Of a DNA stretch of 64,000 bases, positions 1 to 8,997 are shown one piece after another. The notes below the pieces were generated by a model. The model was not told the DNA's origin. It saw only the letters and a list, made by a program, of their open reading frames with translations, and ran no database searches. The stretch's first letter is position 1, and every line of letters begins with the position of its first letter. The stretch spans positions 496,001 to 560,000 of the forward strand of contig NZ_SDIC01000001.1 in assembly GCF_004116405.1 (NCBI RefSeq), given 5' to 3'. Position numbers and translations under genes: made by a program. This stretch comes from Halegenticoccus tardaugens (lineage in GTDB: Archaea; Halobacteriota; Halobacteria; Halobacteriales; Haloferacaceae).

Positions 1-37
1 CCCCGGTGACACGTCGAGCGTGGAGTCGTCCGTTCAT
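1..37 (-). CDS. pstA: Phosphate ABC transporter permease PstA, N-terminal fragment
   Basis: Only the first 12 codons lie in the window. An ATG at 37-35 overlaps the TGA of pstC (36-34) in an ATGA arrangement, and the frame then stays open to the window edge (MNGRLHARRVTG). The call rests on position: pstA normally follows pstC in the pst operon, and four-base overlaps are usual between subunits made together. Nothing in the 12 residues is diagnostic, so another gene is possible. Confidence 0.45.
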   Translation of the reverse strand, partial: MNGRLHARRVTG

Positions 38-954
38 CGATACTCCTCCTGGTACCGTTCCGCAATTACGTTGCTGGCGAGATTCATGACGAACGTGATG
101 GCGAACAGCGTGATTCCGATCGCGAACATCGACTTGTAGGCGATCGAACCGCCGGCGATGTCCGTCGTGACGAGTTCGACCATCGCCGCGGTCATGACTT
201 CGAGGGACTCGAACGGACTCGGAATGAGCCGCGAGCGCATCCCGGACGCCATGACGACGATCATCGTTTCGCCGATGGCTCGTGACAGCGCCAGAATAAA
301 CGAAGAGAAGATCCCGGAGATGGCAGCCGGAATGACGATTCCGGTCGAGACTTCGAACTTCGTCGCCCCGAGCCCGTAGCCGGCCTGTCTGAGCGAGTCC
401 GGGACGGCGGTCATCGCGTCTTCACTCAAACTCGACACCATCGGGATGATCATGATGCCGACCATGATGGACGCGCTCAACGCGTTGAACGTGCCCAGCG
501 GGAGGCCGACCTCGCGGAGCGCGGGGGTCACATACGCGAGAGCGAAATACCCGTAAACGACCGTCGGGATGCCGGCCAGGATTTCCAGCGCGGGTTTGAT
601 CACCGACCGAGTTCGACTGCTCGCGTATTCGCTCAGGTACGCCGCTGATGCGACCCCGACTGGGATGGCGATCATCGCCGACATGACCGTGACGAATAAG
701 GTACCGCTAACCAGCGGAAGCACGCCGAACTCCTGGTTGATCTTCGGGCTCCAGTCCGTCCCAAGGAAGAAGTCCGCGGGAGACACGTCCGCGAAGAACT
801 GGATGGCGTCGACCAGCAGCGTCACGACGATTGCGACCGTGACGAACACCGAGAGCGCCGCGCACGCGAACAGGATCCACTTTATCGTCTGTTCCTGCGC
901 GGAGCGGGCGGTAGATCCGCCGACGAAATCGGGTGTTCTCGTTTCCTGGCTCAT
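34..954 (-). CDS. pstC: Phosphate ABC transporter permease PstC
   Basis: One of the two membrane permeases of the high-affinity phosphate importer. The 306-residue protein has a short cytoplasmic N-terminus, a first membrane helix at about 25-50, a loop with the PstC-typical LGTDWSP segment near residue 65, then five more helices. The binding-protein-dependent permease (EAA-like) loop sits at about 180-225 and ends in ALSRAIGETMIV, a PstC signature that contacts the PstB ATPase. It lies 125 nt downstream of pstS on the same strand and overlaps the presumed pstA start by four bases. Length and motifs are normal for the family. Confidence 0.95.
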   Translation of the reverse strand: MSQETRTPDFVGGSTARSAQEQTIKWILFACAALSVFVTVAIVVTLLVDAIQFFADVSPADFFLGTDWSPKINQEFGVLPLVSGTLFVTVMSAMIAIPVGVASAAYLSEYASSRTRSVIKPALEILAGIPTVVYGYFALAYVTPALREVGLPLGTFNALSASIMVGIMIIPMVSSLSEDAMTAVPDSLRQAGYGLGATKFEVSTGIVIPAAISGIFSSFILALSRAIGETMIVVMASGMRSRLIPSPFESLEVMTAAMVELVTTDIAGGSIAYKSMFAIGITLFAITFVMNLASNVIAERYQEEYR

Positions 955-1079
955 CTTGTGAACGCTGTGTTGTGCTTCATGAAAAGCAGCGTGATTTTCC
1001 CGCTCGGTTTTTTCTGTTCTGACGTGTTTTTCGTCCCGGTGGCCGAAGGCGGTTGTTCTCCGTGAATCGTCTTCTGCGG

Positions 1080-2099
1080 CTACCCTTCGTATTCCTTGAG
1101 CGTTTCGAGGTTCTTATCGCGATTGTCCGCGCTCGACGGAACGTACCCGATGTCCTTGACGATATCAGTTTCCGATTGTTCGAGGTAGTATCGCGTGAAC
1201 TCGTAGACCTGCGGCTTCTCCTTGAGAGACGACTCCGACGCATAGATGAACAGCGGCCGCGCCATTGGGTAGTTCCCCTCTTTGGCAGCGTCGAGGCTCG
1301 GCGCGGTGCAGCTACCGTTGTCATCCTCCTTGATCTGCAGCGCTTTGACGTTGTCCTTGTTCTCCTCGTAGTAGGCGTATCCCATGAACCCCATCCCGGC
1401 TTCGGAGTCGCGGACGCCCCTGACGATGTTGTTGTCCTCTTCGGTCGGCTCGTAGTCGTCACGCATCGCGCCCGACTCGCCGATGACGTTTTCGGTGAAC
1501 CAGTCGAACGTCCCCGAGGAGGACGCGGGTCCGAAGAGGTTGAACTCCTCGTCCGGCCAGTCAGAGTTGACGTCGCTCCACGTCGTTGCGCCGTTGGGTT
1601 CCCAGATCTGCTTCAGCTCGTCAAAGCTCATGCAGTCGACCCAGTCGGCGTTGTTGTTGACGATGACCGTCAGCGCGTCGCTGGCGATCTCGAACTCGAC
1701 GGGGTTGACGTCGTTCTCGGAACAGTGCTCCACTTCGCTTTCCTTTATCGGACGCGACGCGCCGTTTATGTCGGAGTTCCCTGGACAGAAGTGGTTCTCG
1801 AACCCGCCGCCGCTTCCAGTCGAGTCGACCGAGATGTTCACGTCGGGGTTCTCGCTCATGAACTCCTCGGCCATCGCCTCCGAGACGGGGAATACGGTGC
1901 TGCTCCCCTTGACGATGACCTCGCCTGAGATGTCTTTGCCACTACCGCTACCGCTGTTGTTACCGCTCCCATTGCCGTCTTCTTCGCCGCTGGCTCCAGG
2001 ATTGCTCGTACACCCTGCGAATCCCGCGGCACCAACCGCACCCGAGGCGATCAGGAATTTCCGCCGGGATACGTGCTCCGTGGACGTCTTGCGCGTCAT
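1080..2099 (-). CDS. pstS: Phosphate-binding lipoprotein PstS
   Basis: Surface-anchored phosphate receptor of the Pst transporter. The N-terminus has a twin-arginine motif (SRRKFL, about residues 11-16), a short hydrophobic stretch and a lipobox (AGFAGC), so it is probably Tat-exported and lipid-anchored. A Gly/Ser/Asn linker follows, then the PBP fold with the phosphate-loop segments KGSSTVFPVSEAM and DSTGSGGGFENHF and, later, GPASSSGTFDWF. I start at the ATG at 2099 rather than the GTG one codon upstream, because the TATA box at 2121-2130 is then 27 nt away, as in a leaderless haloarchaeal gene. It is first in the pstS-pstC-pstA order. Confidence 0.96.
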   Translation of the reverse strand: MTRKTSTEHVSRRKFLIASGAVGAAGFAGCTSNPGASGEEDGNGSGNNSGSGSGKDISGEVIVKGSSTVFPVSEAMAEEFMSENPDVNISVDSTGSGGGFENHFCPGNSDINGASRPIKESEVEHCSENDVNPVEFEIASDALTVIVNNNADWVDCMSFDELKQIWEPNGATTWSDVNSDWPDEEFNLFGPASSSGTFDWFTENVIGESGAMRDDYEPTEEDNNIVRGVRDSEAGMGFMGYAYYEENKDNVKALQIKEDDNGSCTAPSLDAAKEGNYPMARPLFIYASESSLKEKPQVYEFTRYYLEQSETDIVKDIGYVPSSADNRDKNLETLKEYEG

Positions 2100-2508
2100 C
2101 ACCTGTTGCTGGCCGACATATCCATAAATACGCTGCTATGACAACTATATAGTGTTGGGTATCGCTATTTTGTATTACTCTGTTGACGGACTATTCATCC
2201 AATACCCGGCCGTAGTCACGTGATTTTCGGGAAAGAACACAGTGATAAAAAAGGCCCAACTTGAAGATTATGTGGATTGCTAACAAGTAATCTATGTGAT
2301 TCCGACGCTCACTATCCGATCTCGTGGTGAGTATCGGGGGAGAACGTATTTCCTTGACGGGGGGTGTGCTTCCGGCCGAATGCGGGCATCGACGGAGAGA
2401 GGGGTCGACGCATACGGCGAGAACCGTATTCGACTGACAAATAGATAATACTACCGTTAGGTATATAGAAATGGTCAGTTTTATAGCGTGGTGAGGGAAG
2501 CAACACGC
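2100..2508. promoter_or_regulatory. Divergent pstS / phoU-like control region
   Basis: This 409-nt gene-free stretch is AT-rich against its surroundings. For pstS (minus) a TATA box lies at 2121-2130, 27 nt before the ATG. For the AbrB-PhoU gene (plus) a TATA box TTTATAG lies at 2480-2486, 26 nt before its ATG at 2509. A perfect 10-bp palindrome, ACTATATAGT, lies at 2144-2153 just upstream of the pstS TATA box and could be an operator, since pst genes are phosphate-controlled. The short ORFs here have no family likeness and I do not call them. Confidence 0.6.
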
Positions 2509-3510
2509 ATGGTCGAAACCCGGAAAGTCCAGGTGACCGGTGGATCGACGTACACGGTGTCGATTCCGAAGGATTGGGCGACCGAGAACGGCGTCAGCGC
2601 CGGGAGCGAGGTGGAGTTCTACCCGGAGGGCGACTCGCTCTTTCTGACGCCGCGGACCGAGGACGAGCGGACCGAGGGGACGCTCGACATCTCCAGCCTC
2701 GCAGGCGAGGAGCTCACCCGCGCGGTGATGACGATGTACGTGAGCGGGTTCGACATCATCGCGCTCGAGAACTCCCGCATCACGAACGACCAGCGGCGGA
2801 CGATCCGCAAGGCGACCCAGAGCCTCGTCGGCCTCGAAGTCCTCGAAGAGACGCGCGACCGGGTCGTCATCCGCGACCTCCTCGACTCGTCGGAGCTCTC
2901 GATTCACAACGCCGTCACGCGGATGCGCCTCATCGCGCTGTCGATGCTGGAGGACGCGGTCGCGGCGCTGGAAGAGCTCGACACCGACATGGCCCGGGAC
3001 GTCATCCAGCGCGACGACGACGTCGACCGCCTCTGGATGGTCGTCTCGCGCATCTTTCGGGCGACGCTCAGAACCCCCAAGGCCGCCGAGGAACTCGGCC
3101 TTCCGCGGGAGATCTGCTTCGATTACCACTCCAGCGCTCGCCAGCTCGAACGCGTCGGCGACCACGCGACGAAGATCGCACACCTGACGCTCAACATCGA
3201 AGAGCCGGTGCCGGACACCGTCATCCGGGCGCTCCTCGAACTCCACGACGACGCCAAAGCCGTCGTCGACGGCGGCATGGACGCGCTCTTCACCGACGAC
3301 AGCGTCGAGGCGACCCGGCTCGCGAACGCCGCACGCGAGTCGGTACAGGAGATCGACGAGCACGCGCGCGCGATAGACGAACTGCTCCGGGAACTCGACC
3401 CGGCGCGCGCGCAGATGCTCGGACTCATCGTCGACTCGATCTCCCGCAGCGCCGACTACGGCGGCAACATCGCCGAGACGGCGCTGCAGAAGGCCGCACC
3501 GACGCCGTAG
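2509..3510 (+). CDS. phoU: AbrB-type DNA-binding domain fused to PhoU domain; phosphate regulator
   Basis: A 333-residue protein with an N-terminal SpoVT/AbrB-like swapped-hairpin domain at about 1-45 (METRKVQVTGGSTYTVSIPK in essence), followed by a PhoU-like helical region from about 110 to the end, with acidic helix faces such as RDDDVDRLWM and SSARQLERVGDHATK. PhoU proteins restrain the Pst transporter; fusion to a DNA-binding domain suggests that the same protein also controls transcription, which is inference. The in-frame GTGs upstream are rejected because the ATG at 2509 matches both the TATA spacing and the domain start. It is divergent from pstS. Confidence 0.88.
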   Translation: MVETRKVQVTGGSTYTVSIPKDWATENGVSAGSEVEFYPEGDSLFLTPRTEDERTEGTLDISSLAGEELTRAVMTMYVSGFDIIALENSRITNDQRRTIRKATQSLVGLEVLEETRDRVVIRDLLDSSELSIHNAVTRMRLIALSMLEDAVAALEELDTDMARDVIQRDDDVDRLWMVVSRIFRATLRTPKAAEELGLPREICFDYHSSARQLERVGDHATKIAHLTLNIEEPVPDTVIRALLELHDDAKAVVDGGMDALFTDDSVEATRLANAARESVQEIDEHARAIDELLRELDPARAQMLGLIVDSISRSADYGGNIAETALQKAAPTP

Positions 3511-3618
3511 CGACGCGACGGTTCCATCCATTCACCGCGCCGGAGCAGGGGGCGTGATCGGGCTCGGACGACCGGCCCGGAGGCCCGTCGCGGCGGAGAC
3601 GGTGAAAAGTCGACCGGT

Positions 3619-3993
3619 TTACTCGTCGAGGAGAACGGCGTTGACCTGCCCCGTTTGACCGGGGCGGGAGGTGACGCGGGCCCGGCCGGCGCTGGTCTCG
3701 ATGACCGCGCCCTTGGTGATGATGTTTCGGCGGACGTAGTTGATGTTCGAGGGGTTCTCGACCACGTTTTCGATCTCGGCCTCCGCGACTTCGCCGCCGT
3801 CCGCGACCTGCGCGACGTTCGTCGAGAGCGCGCGGGTCTTCGTGTCGTTGCCGCGGGAGTCGATGATCCGGAACCGCGGCTCGCCGACGGTCGTCTCGCT
3901 CGGCTCGCGGCCGAGCTGGTAGCGCTTCTTGTTTCGGAACGGCTTCAGCCGTCCGCCCGTTCGCTTTCGCTTCGAGCGTCCCTGATCCTTCAT
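3619..3993 (-). CDS. rps8e: 30S ribosomal protein S8e
   Basis: Small-subunit ribosomal protein of the archaeal/eukaryal S8e family, 124 residues. The basic N-terminus (MKDQGRSKRKRTGGRLKP) and the segments GNDTKTRAL and NPSNINYVRRNIITKGAVIE are characteristic. I start at the ATG at 3993; the upstream in-frame ATG would add six residues that the family lacks. The protein is complete and ends in the usual GQVNAVLLDE. It is transcribed alone, convergent with the regulator upstream and divergent from the next gene. Confidence 0.97.
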   Translation of the reverse strand: MKDQGRSKRKRTGGRLKPFRNKKRYQLGREPSETTVGEPRFRIIDSRGNDTKTRALSTNVAQVADGGEVAEAEIENVVENPSNINYVRRNIITKGAVIETSAGRARVTSRPGQTGQVNAVLLDE

Positions 3994-4219
3994 ACCGGGT
4001 AGGACAGCCACGAAGTACTTGAATCGCTCGACTCGGCGCGCGGCGCGGTTCCGGCGCTCGACGACGCGTCCGCGGACCGCGTCGGAACCGAGGGCGTCAC
4101 CGTCTCCGTTCCGAGACGATGACCGTCAACGCACCGAGACGGTCACCGTTCGACGACGATCGCGTCCGGCGGTCGTACCGGCACGCTTTAGTGTCAGTCG
4201 TGCGCGCCGTACCGACCAG

Positions 4220-4744
4220 ATGAGTCTGGAGCGAGCCGTCGCCGCCCCGTTCCGTCAGCGGGGCAAGACGCGGATGGGCGAGGGGGAGTTCGTCGTCGCG
4301 CTGTCGCTCGACAACGACTGGTTTTCGCCGGACCAGGCGAAGCGGCTCGTCGACGTCGCCGTCGGCCGCGACCTCCTCTCGCGCGACGGCACCGCGCTCG
4401 AAGCCGCGTTCGACCCGTCGGAGGTCGAAGTTCCGGCGGAGTTCGTCCCCGACGAGTCCGTCCTCCGCGAGCAGTCGACCTTCGAGCGACTGCTGGACGC
4501 GCTCGTCGCCGCCGGCGTGGAAAAGCAGACCGCGGTGGCGGCGATCAACGCCCGTCAGCACGACCTCGGCGTGACGCTCGAAGCCGCGGCCGTCGTCTAC
4601 GCGCGGAGCCGGGGGGTCGACGTCGGCGGCCTCGCCGCGGACGTCCGTGAGGGACTCCGCGCGGACGACCGAACCGACGCGGATGATGGAACCGACGCGG
4701 ACGATCGAACCCGAACGGACGACGTTACGTCCGGCGACACCTAG
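4220..4744 (+). CDS. DUF2240 family protein
   Basis: A 174-residue protein starting MSLERAVAAPFRQRGK, matching the archaeal DUF2240 family: an N-terminal helical part resembling a winged helix (EFVVALSLDNDWFSPDQA) followed by a helical tail. Function is not known; DNA or RNA binding has been guessed from the fold. The start at ATG 4220 is chosen because the domain begins there and a TTTAGTG box lies about 30 nt upstream. The last 25 residues are an Asp/Thr/Arg-rich low-complexity repeat (DDRTDADDGTDADDRTRTD), probably disordered. The next gene begins 7 nt after the stop, so the two are probably one transcript. Confidence 0.7.
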   Translation: MSLERAVAAPFRQRGKTRMGEGEFVVALSLDNDWFSPDQAKRLVDVAVGRDLLSRDGTALEAAFDPSEVEVPAEFVPDESVLREQSTFERLLDALVAAGVEKQTAVAAINARQHDLGVTLEAAAVVYARSRGVDVGGLAADVREGLRADDRTDADDGTDADDRTRTDDVTSGDT

Positions 4745-4751
4745 CTCCCCC

Positions 4752-5156
4752 ATGGTCGAGGACCGACTCTCCGACGGCGCGCGAATCGCCCAGCTACTCG
4801 CCTCCGAGATCGAAAGCGGCGTCGGGCTTCCGCCGCTCGCCGTGGCCGAGGCGCGTCCGGACGTCGAGCCGACGGTCGACGGCGCGTTCGCCTACGCGGT
4901 CGTCCGCCGCGAGGCGGGAGTCTCCTCCGATCCGGACCCCGACGAACGGGTGGCGGAGGTGTACGTCCAGCCGGACAGGGCGCGGCTCGAACTGCTCGTC
5001 GGGCAGGCCGAGGCCGCCGAGGCCGCGACGGAGAGCGGGCTCCGCGTCCGGCCCAAGGCGGTCCGCCCGCCGCGCACCCTCGTCTTCGTCGAGGACGGCG
5101 CGCAGGTCAAGTGGGTGCTGCCGGCGCTCGCCGCGGCCGCCGAATCGACCGAGTAG
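4752..5156 (+). CDS. Conserved haloarchaeal protein of unknown function
   Basis: A 134-residue acidic protein that I cannot place in a named family. It begins MVEDRLSDGARIAQLLASEI, contains an amphipathic N-terminal helix, a middle beta-rich part with EVYVQPDRARLELLVGQ and a C-terminal segment ending in ALAAAAESTE. There is no membrane segment and no cysteine. It starts 7 nt after the DUF2240 gene and is followed by nurA about 110 nt later, which has its own TATA-like box. A role linked to DUF2240 is possible from the shared transcript only. Confidence 0.65.
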   Translation: MVEDRLSDGARIAQLLASEIESGVGLPPLAVAEARPDVEPTVDGAFAYAVVRREAGVSSDPDPDERVAEVYVQPDRARLELLVGQAEAAEAATESGLRVRPKAVRPPRTLVFVEDGAQVKWVLPALAAAAESTE

Positions 5157-5266
5157 ACGATCCCTCGCCGACGTGCGGTCCCGTTCGGAGGCGGCGCGCT
5201 CGTCCGTCGCCCGCACCGGCCCTCGGAACCCGTCCCTTTTAGCCGGTGCCGTCCGGTGTGCCCGAT

Positions 5267-6511
5267 ATGACCCTCGACCCCGTCCACGTCGACGGCATCG
5301 CACGGCTGGCCGGCTTCATCGCGGACGGCGTCGACGACAGCGACCACGGGGACCTCGCGCGGACCGTCTGGACGGAGTGGTTGGACCCGCTGCGGAAGGG
5401 GGGGACGAACGTCGTCGAGCCGCTCGGCGAAAAGCGCCTGCGAGCCGTCGACGTCGACGACGTGGCCCTCGCGGAGCGGCCGTTTTCGACCGTCCACGGG
5501 CTCGACTCGGGGACGATCAACCCGACGACGTTCAAAAACGGGCTCGTCCTCGACGTGGCGCAGGCGGCGATGGCGCGCGTCCCGACCGACCTCGACCTCC
5601 ACCGCTCGCGGAGCCTCGTCGCCACGGTCCACTCGCAGGATCGGACGGCGAACCACGACCGCGACTGGGAGCTGTACGACGACGGCTTCGGCCGTCTGCG
5701 CGTGTTCCACGCCCCGCGGGTCAACCGCTACGCGGAGGGCGTCGTCCACGCCCTCTCGCTGTACCTCGCCGAGAGCGAGCACGCGCTCGTCCACGCCAAC
5801 ACCGTCACCGACCTGCTGTTGCTCGACGGGCCGCTCTACCCGAAGGACCTCCTGAACTGGCAGGACCGGGACCCGGAGCTTGGCGACCTCGCTCGGGAGG
5901 CGAAGCCGCGGCAGATCGTCGAGAACTACGTCAGACTCGTCGAGCGCTTCGTCGAGCGGGACGTGCCGCTCGCGGGGTTCGTGAAGAACCCCTCGGCGAA
6001 GCTCATCACGCGGACCGTCCGCGACAAAGGCGTCGACGCGCCGTGGGTCGACGACACCGCCCTCTTCGACCGCCTCCTCGCACCGGACGACGCCGACGAG
6101 CACCGAACCGCCGATCTCACCTTCACGTCGTGGTTCGTCTCCCGCGGCGGGTCGGACCGCACGCTCGCCGCCGACGGCGACGCGCTCGGCGTCGAACGAC
6201 GGCTCGATCCGGCGCTGTACGAGGTGACGTTCTTCGTCGCGTACGACCCCCGGCGCGACCTCCTGTACCGCGCCGAGGCACCCTACGCGTTCACGCGGGA
6301 CCCGGAGACGCGGCGCGCGCTCGCGACGCAGCTACTCGGCGACGTCGCGGCGGCCCGCGGACCGCCGCCCGCCATCGCGAAGGCCGACGAACTGGCCCGG
6401 ATCAGCACCGACGAGAAGGCGGCGCTGCGGCGCAAGCTGGAAGAACGATTCGACTCCGACCGGATCCGGACGTACGACGACGACCGCTGGGGCGACGGCG
6501 CGTTCTACTGA
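5267..6511 (+). CDS. nurA: NurA domain nuclease, partner of HerA
   Basis: A 414-residue NurA-family nuclease. NurA works with the HerA hexameric translocase and Mre11-Rad50 to resect double-strand DNA ends in archaea. The family's acidic active-site positions appear in FSTVHGLDSGTINPT (about residues 75-90), in VTDLLLLDGPLYPKD (about 178-192) and in the C-terminal segment with RTYDDDRWGDGAF. The start is the ATG at 5267, 29 nt after a CTTTTAG box, which removes seven residues of a longer reading. It is followed by a 110-residue gene and herA, all on the plus strand. The haloarchaeal proteins are longer than crenarchaeal NurA. Confidence 0.85.
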   Translation: MTLDPVHVDGIARLAGFIADGVDDSDHGDLARTVWTEWLDPLRKGGTNVVEPLGEKRLRAVDVDDVALAERPFSTVHGLDSGTINPTTFKNGLVLDVAQAAMARVPTDLDLHRSRSLVATVHSQDRTANHDRDWELYDDGFGRLRVFHAPRVNRYAEGVVHALSLYLAESEHALVHANTVTDLLLLDGPLYPKDLLNWQDRDPELGDLAREAKPRQIVENYVRLVERFVERDVPLAGFVKNPSAKLITRTVRDKGVDAPWVDDTALFDRLLAPDDADEHRTADLTFTSWFVSRGGSDRTLAADGDALGVERRLDPALYEVTFFVAYDPRRDLLYRAEAPYAFTRDPETRRALATQLLGDVAAARGPPPAIAKADELARISTDEKAALRRKLEERFDSDRIRTYDDDRWGDGAFY

Positions 6512-6611
6512 CCGAGCGTCCGCCGGTCCGAGCGTCCAGCGCCCGTCCGTCGCTCGTCCGTCCGACGCCCGTCTCACACTTCTTTTTAGCGTGGCGGTCC
6601 TAGGTCGGGGT

Positions 6612-6944
6612 ATGCTGCTTGTTCGCGGTCGCGGTGGCGGAACGGAACTCACCGGCACGATCTACGAGCGGGGTGAGGACGCCCCGACGTTCAGGGGTGC
6701 CCCCAACGAGGACGCGCCCTACGTGTGGCTCTGCGACGAGTTCTACGAGGTCGAAAGCGGCGGTTCCCCGATCGAACTGGACGGCGAGACGGTGAACGTG
6801 GCGTTCGAGTCCCCCATGCCCCGGGGGTTCGACACCCGGGATCAGGCGACGGCGGCGGCGGAAGAGCACATCCGGACGCAGTTCGCTCGCATCGGCGTCA
6901 AGGGCGACGACGTGGAGATCGAAATCACCAAAGAACAGCCCTGA
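6612..6944 (+). CDS. Small conserved protein between nurA and herA
   Basis: A 110-residue acidic protein starting at the ATG at 6612, 28 nt after a TTTTTAG box. It begins MLLVRGRGGGTELTGTIYER and shows a beta-rich N-terminal half with WLCDEFYEVESGG, then FDTRDQATAAAEEHIRTQF, an amphipathic helix. There is no membrane segment and no catalytic motif that I recognise. Its place between nurA and herA on the same strand makes it a candidate accessory factor of the resection machinery, but that is inference from position only. It has its own promoter-like box, so it need not be co-transcribed with nurA. Confidence 0.7.
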   Translation: MLLVRGRGGGTELTGTIYERGEDAPTFRGAPNEDAPYVWLCDEFYEVESGGSPIELDGETVNVAFESPMPRGFDTRDQATAAAEEHIRTQFARIGVKGDDVEIEITKEQP

Positions 6945-6967
6945 CCGACGGCGAACCCGCCCTCGAA

Positions 6968-7079
6968 CTCTCTTTCTCTCCTCCTCGCTTCCCTTTCTCT
7001 CCCCTCGCTTCTCTTCGCCTCGTTCGTCTTCGTTCCGTCCGTTTCTCCCCCTCCTTTTTCCTCTCCGCCCTCCGGTTCG
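6968..7079 (+). other. Adenine-free pyrimidine tract upstream of herA
   Basis: For 112 nt the plus strand contains no adenine and only scattered guanines; it is almost wholly C and T, with runs such as CTCTCTTTCTCTCC. It begins about 20 nt after the small gene and ends 80 nt before herA. A T-rich pyrimidine tract just after a stop codon is compatible with archaeal transcription termination, and such tracts can also form triplex DNA. No reading frame through it looks like protein. Confidence 0.5.
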
Positions 7080-7158
7080 AGCGCGTCAGCGACGGTCGGC
7101 GGGTGGGGGGGGCCCCGGAGGGGAAAGGCGTTTGTGGGGGGCCTCCGTCGTCGGCCGT

Positions 7159-8997
7159 ATGACCCTCGAAGACTTCACCGACGCCGCCGAGGACTCCGGC
7201 GACGACCGCGACGTCGCCGGGGCGGACGAAGTGGCCGCGGACGAATCCGATGGGGGCCCCGGCGACGCCGACGCGACGACGGGGACGGACAGCTTCGAGC
7301 GGCTGGCGGTCGAGCCGGCCGGCCGCGACCGCGGCATCGGCGCGATCTCCGTCTCGCAGGGGCTCTGCGTCGCGGAGGACGGCCGCGACACGGCGCTCCG
7401 GGCGTTCGTGACCGCGGGCAACCGCGAGTCCGTCCGCATCGGGAAGTACCTGCTCGTCCCCTACCCGGACGACGAGACGCTGTTTTGCCGGATCACGGCG
7501 CTCGAATACGCACAGGAGTTTCAGGCCGACGACGCGACGGAGATCCACGCCCGGCGTGCGATGCGCCGCGACGGCTTCGAGGAGCGCGACTACAAGTTCG
7601 TGGCGTCGCTCGAACCGGTCGCCGTGCTGTACCGCGAGGACGGGGAGCTGAAACGACGGATGACCGACCGCGTCCCCAAGCCGGGGGCCGTCGTCGCGGA
7701 GGCGACGGACGCCGAGCGGATCAAGACGGGGCTGAAGATCCCCGCCGAGGGCGTCTTTCTCGGCCACCTCTCCGTCGGCGGGGAGACGGTTCGAACCGCG
7801 GCGGAGCCGCCGACGATCGACTACCGCCTCAAGGACGACTACGCCGACGGCGACCCGCTCGTGTTTCGCCACGCGCTTGTCGCCGGCGGGACGGGGTCGG
7901 GGAAGACCCACGCCTCCAAGAACGTGCTGCGGCAGTACCTCTCGTCCGAGCGGACCTACGAGATGGACGACGGCAGGCGGGCTCGGACGGCGGTCGTCCA
8001 GTTCGATCCGCAAGACGAGTACGCGCAGATGCACGACGACAACGACGCGCTCGACGCCGCGTTCGCCCGCCGGCTCGACCGCGAGGGCGTCGCCCACGGC
8101 GGCCACGACGACACGGTCGCGCTGATCCCCGAGGTCGACGGCGCGACGTACCCCGGCGAGGGTCACCGCGCGGAGCGAATCCCCTTCACCGTCCCCTTCT
8201 CGATGGTGAAACGGCGGCCGTGGCTCGTCGCCGGCGCGAGCCTGAACGACAACCAGTACAACGCGCTGACGCTGCTCCTCGATCGGTTCTTCGGCGCGCA
8301 CGGCGACGCCGGGACGTACTGGCAGTTCGTGAACTTCCTCGACGACCCGGCGCTGCGCGAGGAGCTCGACGAGTCCGGGCGGGTCCACGAGGCGACGTTC
8401 GACGCGGTGATGCGGAAGACGCGAACGCGGGCGGCGAACCAGGTGTTCGACCGCGACGCCCGCCCCATCACGGAGCTCGTCCACGACCTCGTCCGACCGG
8501 GCGGCCTGTCCGTAGTGCCGACGTACCACGTCAACGACAGCCGGGCGACCGAGATCGTCGTCCTCGCGGTGGCCAGCCTGCTCATCGACGAGAAGCTCTC
8601 GAACGACCCCGAACACGACCGGATCAAGGAGACGCCGCTCGTTCTCGGGATGGACGAGGCGCACAACTTCCTCACCGACGCCGAGAGCGTGCAGGCGCGG
8701 AAGGTGATCTCGAAGTTCACGGAAGCGGCGAAGCAGGGCCGAAAGGAGCGGCTCGGCCTCTTTCTCATCACACAGGACCCGCAGGACATCGCGGAGTCCG
8801 TGTTCAAACAGATCAACACGAAGGTCGTCCTGAACCTCGGCGACGAGGACGCGATAAAGAGCGTCAACATCCCGCCGAACCTGGAGGACAAGGTGCCGTA
8901 CATGGAGAAGGGCCAGATGGTCGTCTACTCGCCGGACAACTCCGAGCCGGTGGAACTCGTCGGCCTGTCGAAGTGCGTGACTCGACACGGCGACTGA
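7159..8997 (+). CDS. herA: HerA-type DNA translocase / ATPase
   Basis: A 612-residue FtsK/HerA-superfamily ATPase that pumps DNA towards the NurA nuclease during end resection. The N-terminal ~50 residues are acidic and probably disordered; a HAS-barrel-like region follows (RDRGIGAISVSQG). The Walker A motif GGTGSGKT is at 243-250, the Walker B segment PLVLGMDEAHNF is near 495, and the following KQGRKERLGLFLITQDPQDI is typical of HerA sensor and arginine-finger regions. I start at the ATG at 7159, which begins MTLEDFTDAAED. It is downstream of nurA on the same strand, the common archaeal partnership. Confidence 0.92.
   Translation: MTLEDFTDAAEDSGDDRDVAGADEVAADESDGGPGDADATTGTDSFERLAVEPAGRDRGIGAISVSQGLCVAEDGRDTALRAFVTAGNRESVRIGKYLLVPYPDDETLFCRITALEYAQEFQADDATEIHARRAMRRDGFEERDYKFVASLEPVAVLYREDGELKRRMTDRVPKPGAVVAEATDAERIKTGLKIPAEGVFLGHLSVGGETVRTAAEPPTIDYRLKDDYADGDPLVFRHALVAGGTGSGKTHASKNVLRQYLSSERTYEMDDGRRARTAVVQFDPQDEYAQMHDDNDALDAAFARRLDREGVAHGGHDDTVALIPEVDGATYPGEGHRAERIPFTVPFSMVKRRPWLVAGASLNDNQYNALTLLLDRFFGAHGDAGTYWQFVNFLDDPALREELDESGRVHEATFDAVMRKTRTRAANQVFDRDARPITELVHDLVRPGGLSVVPTYHVNDSRATEIVVLAVASLLIDEKLSNDPEHDRIKETPLVLGMDEAHNFLTDAESVQARKVISKFTEAAKQGRKERLGLFLITQDPQDIAESVFKQINTKVVLNLGDEDAIKSVNIPPNLEDKVPYMEKGQMVVYSPDNSEPVELVGLSKCVTRHGD

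Noticed and set aside
2312..2506. A 64-codon minus-strand frame in the pstS/phoU control region
   Set aside because: It overlaps the phoU promoter and start and shows no domain; the region is better explained as regulatory.
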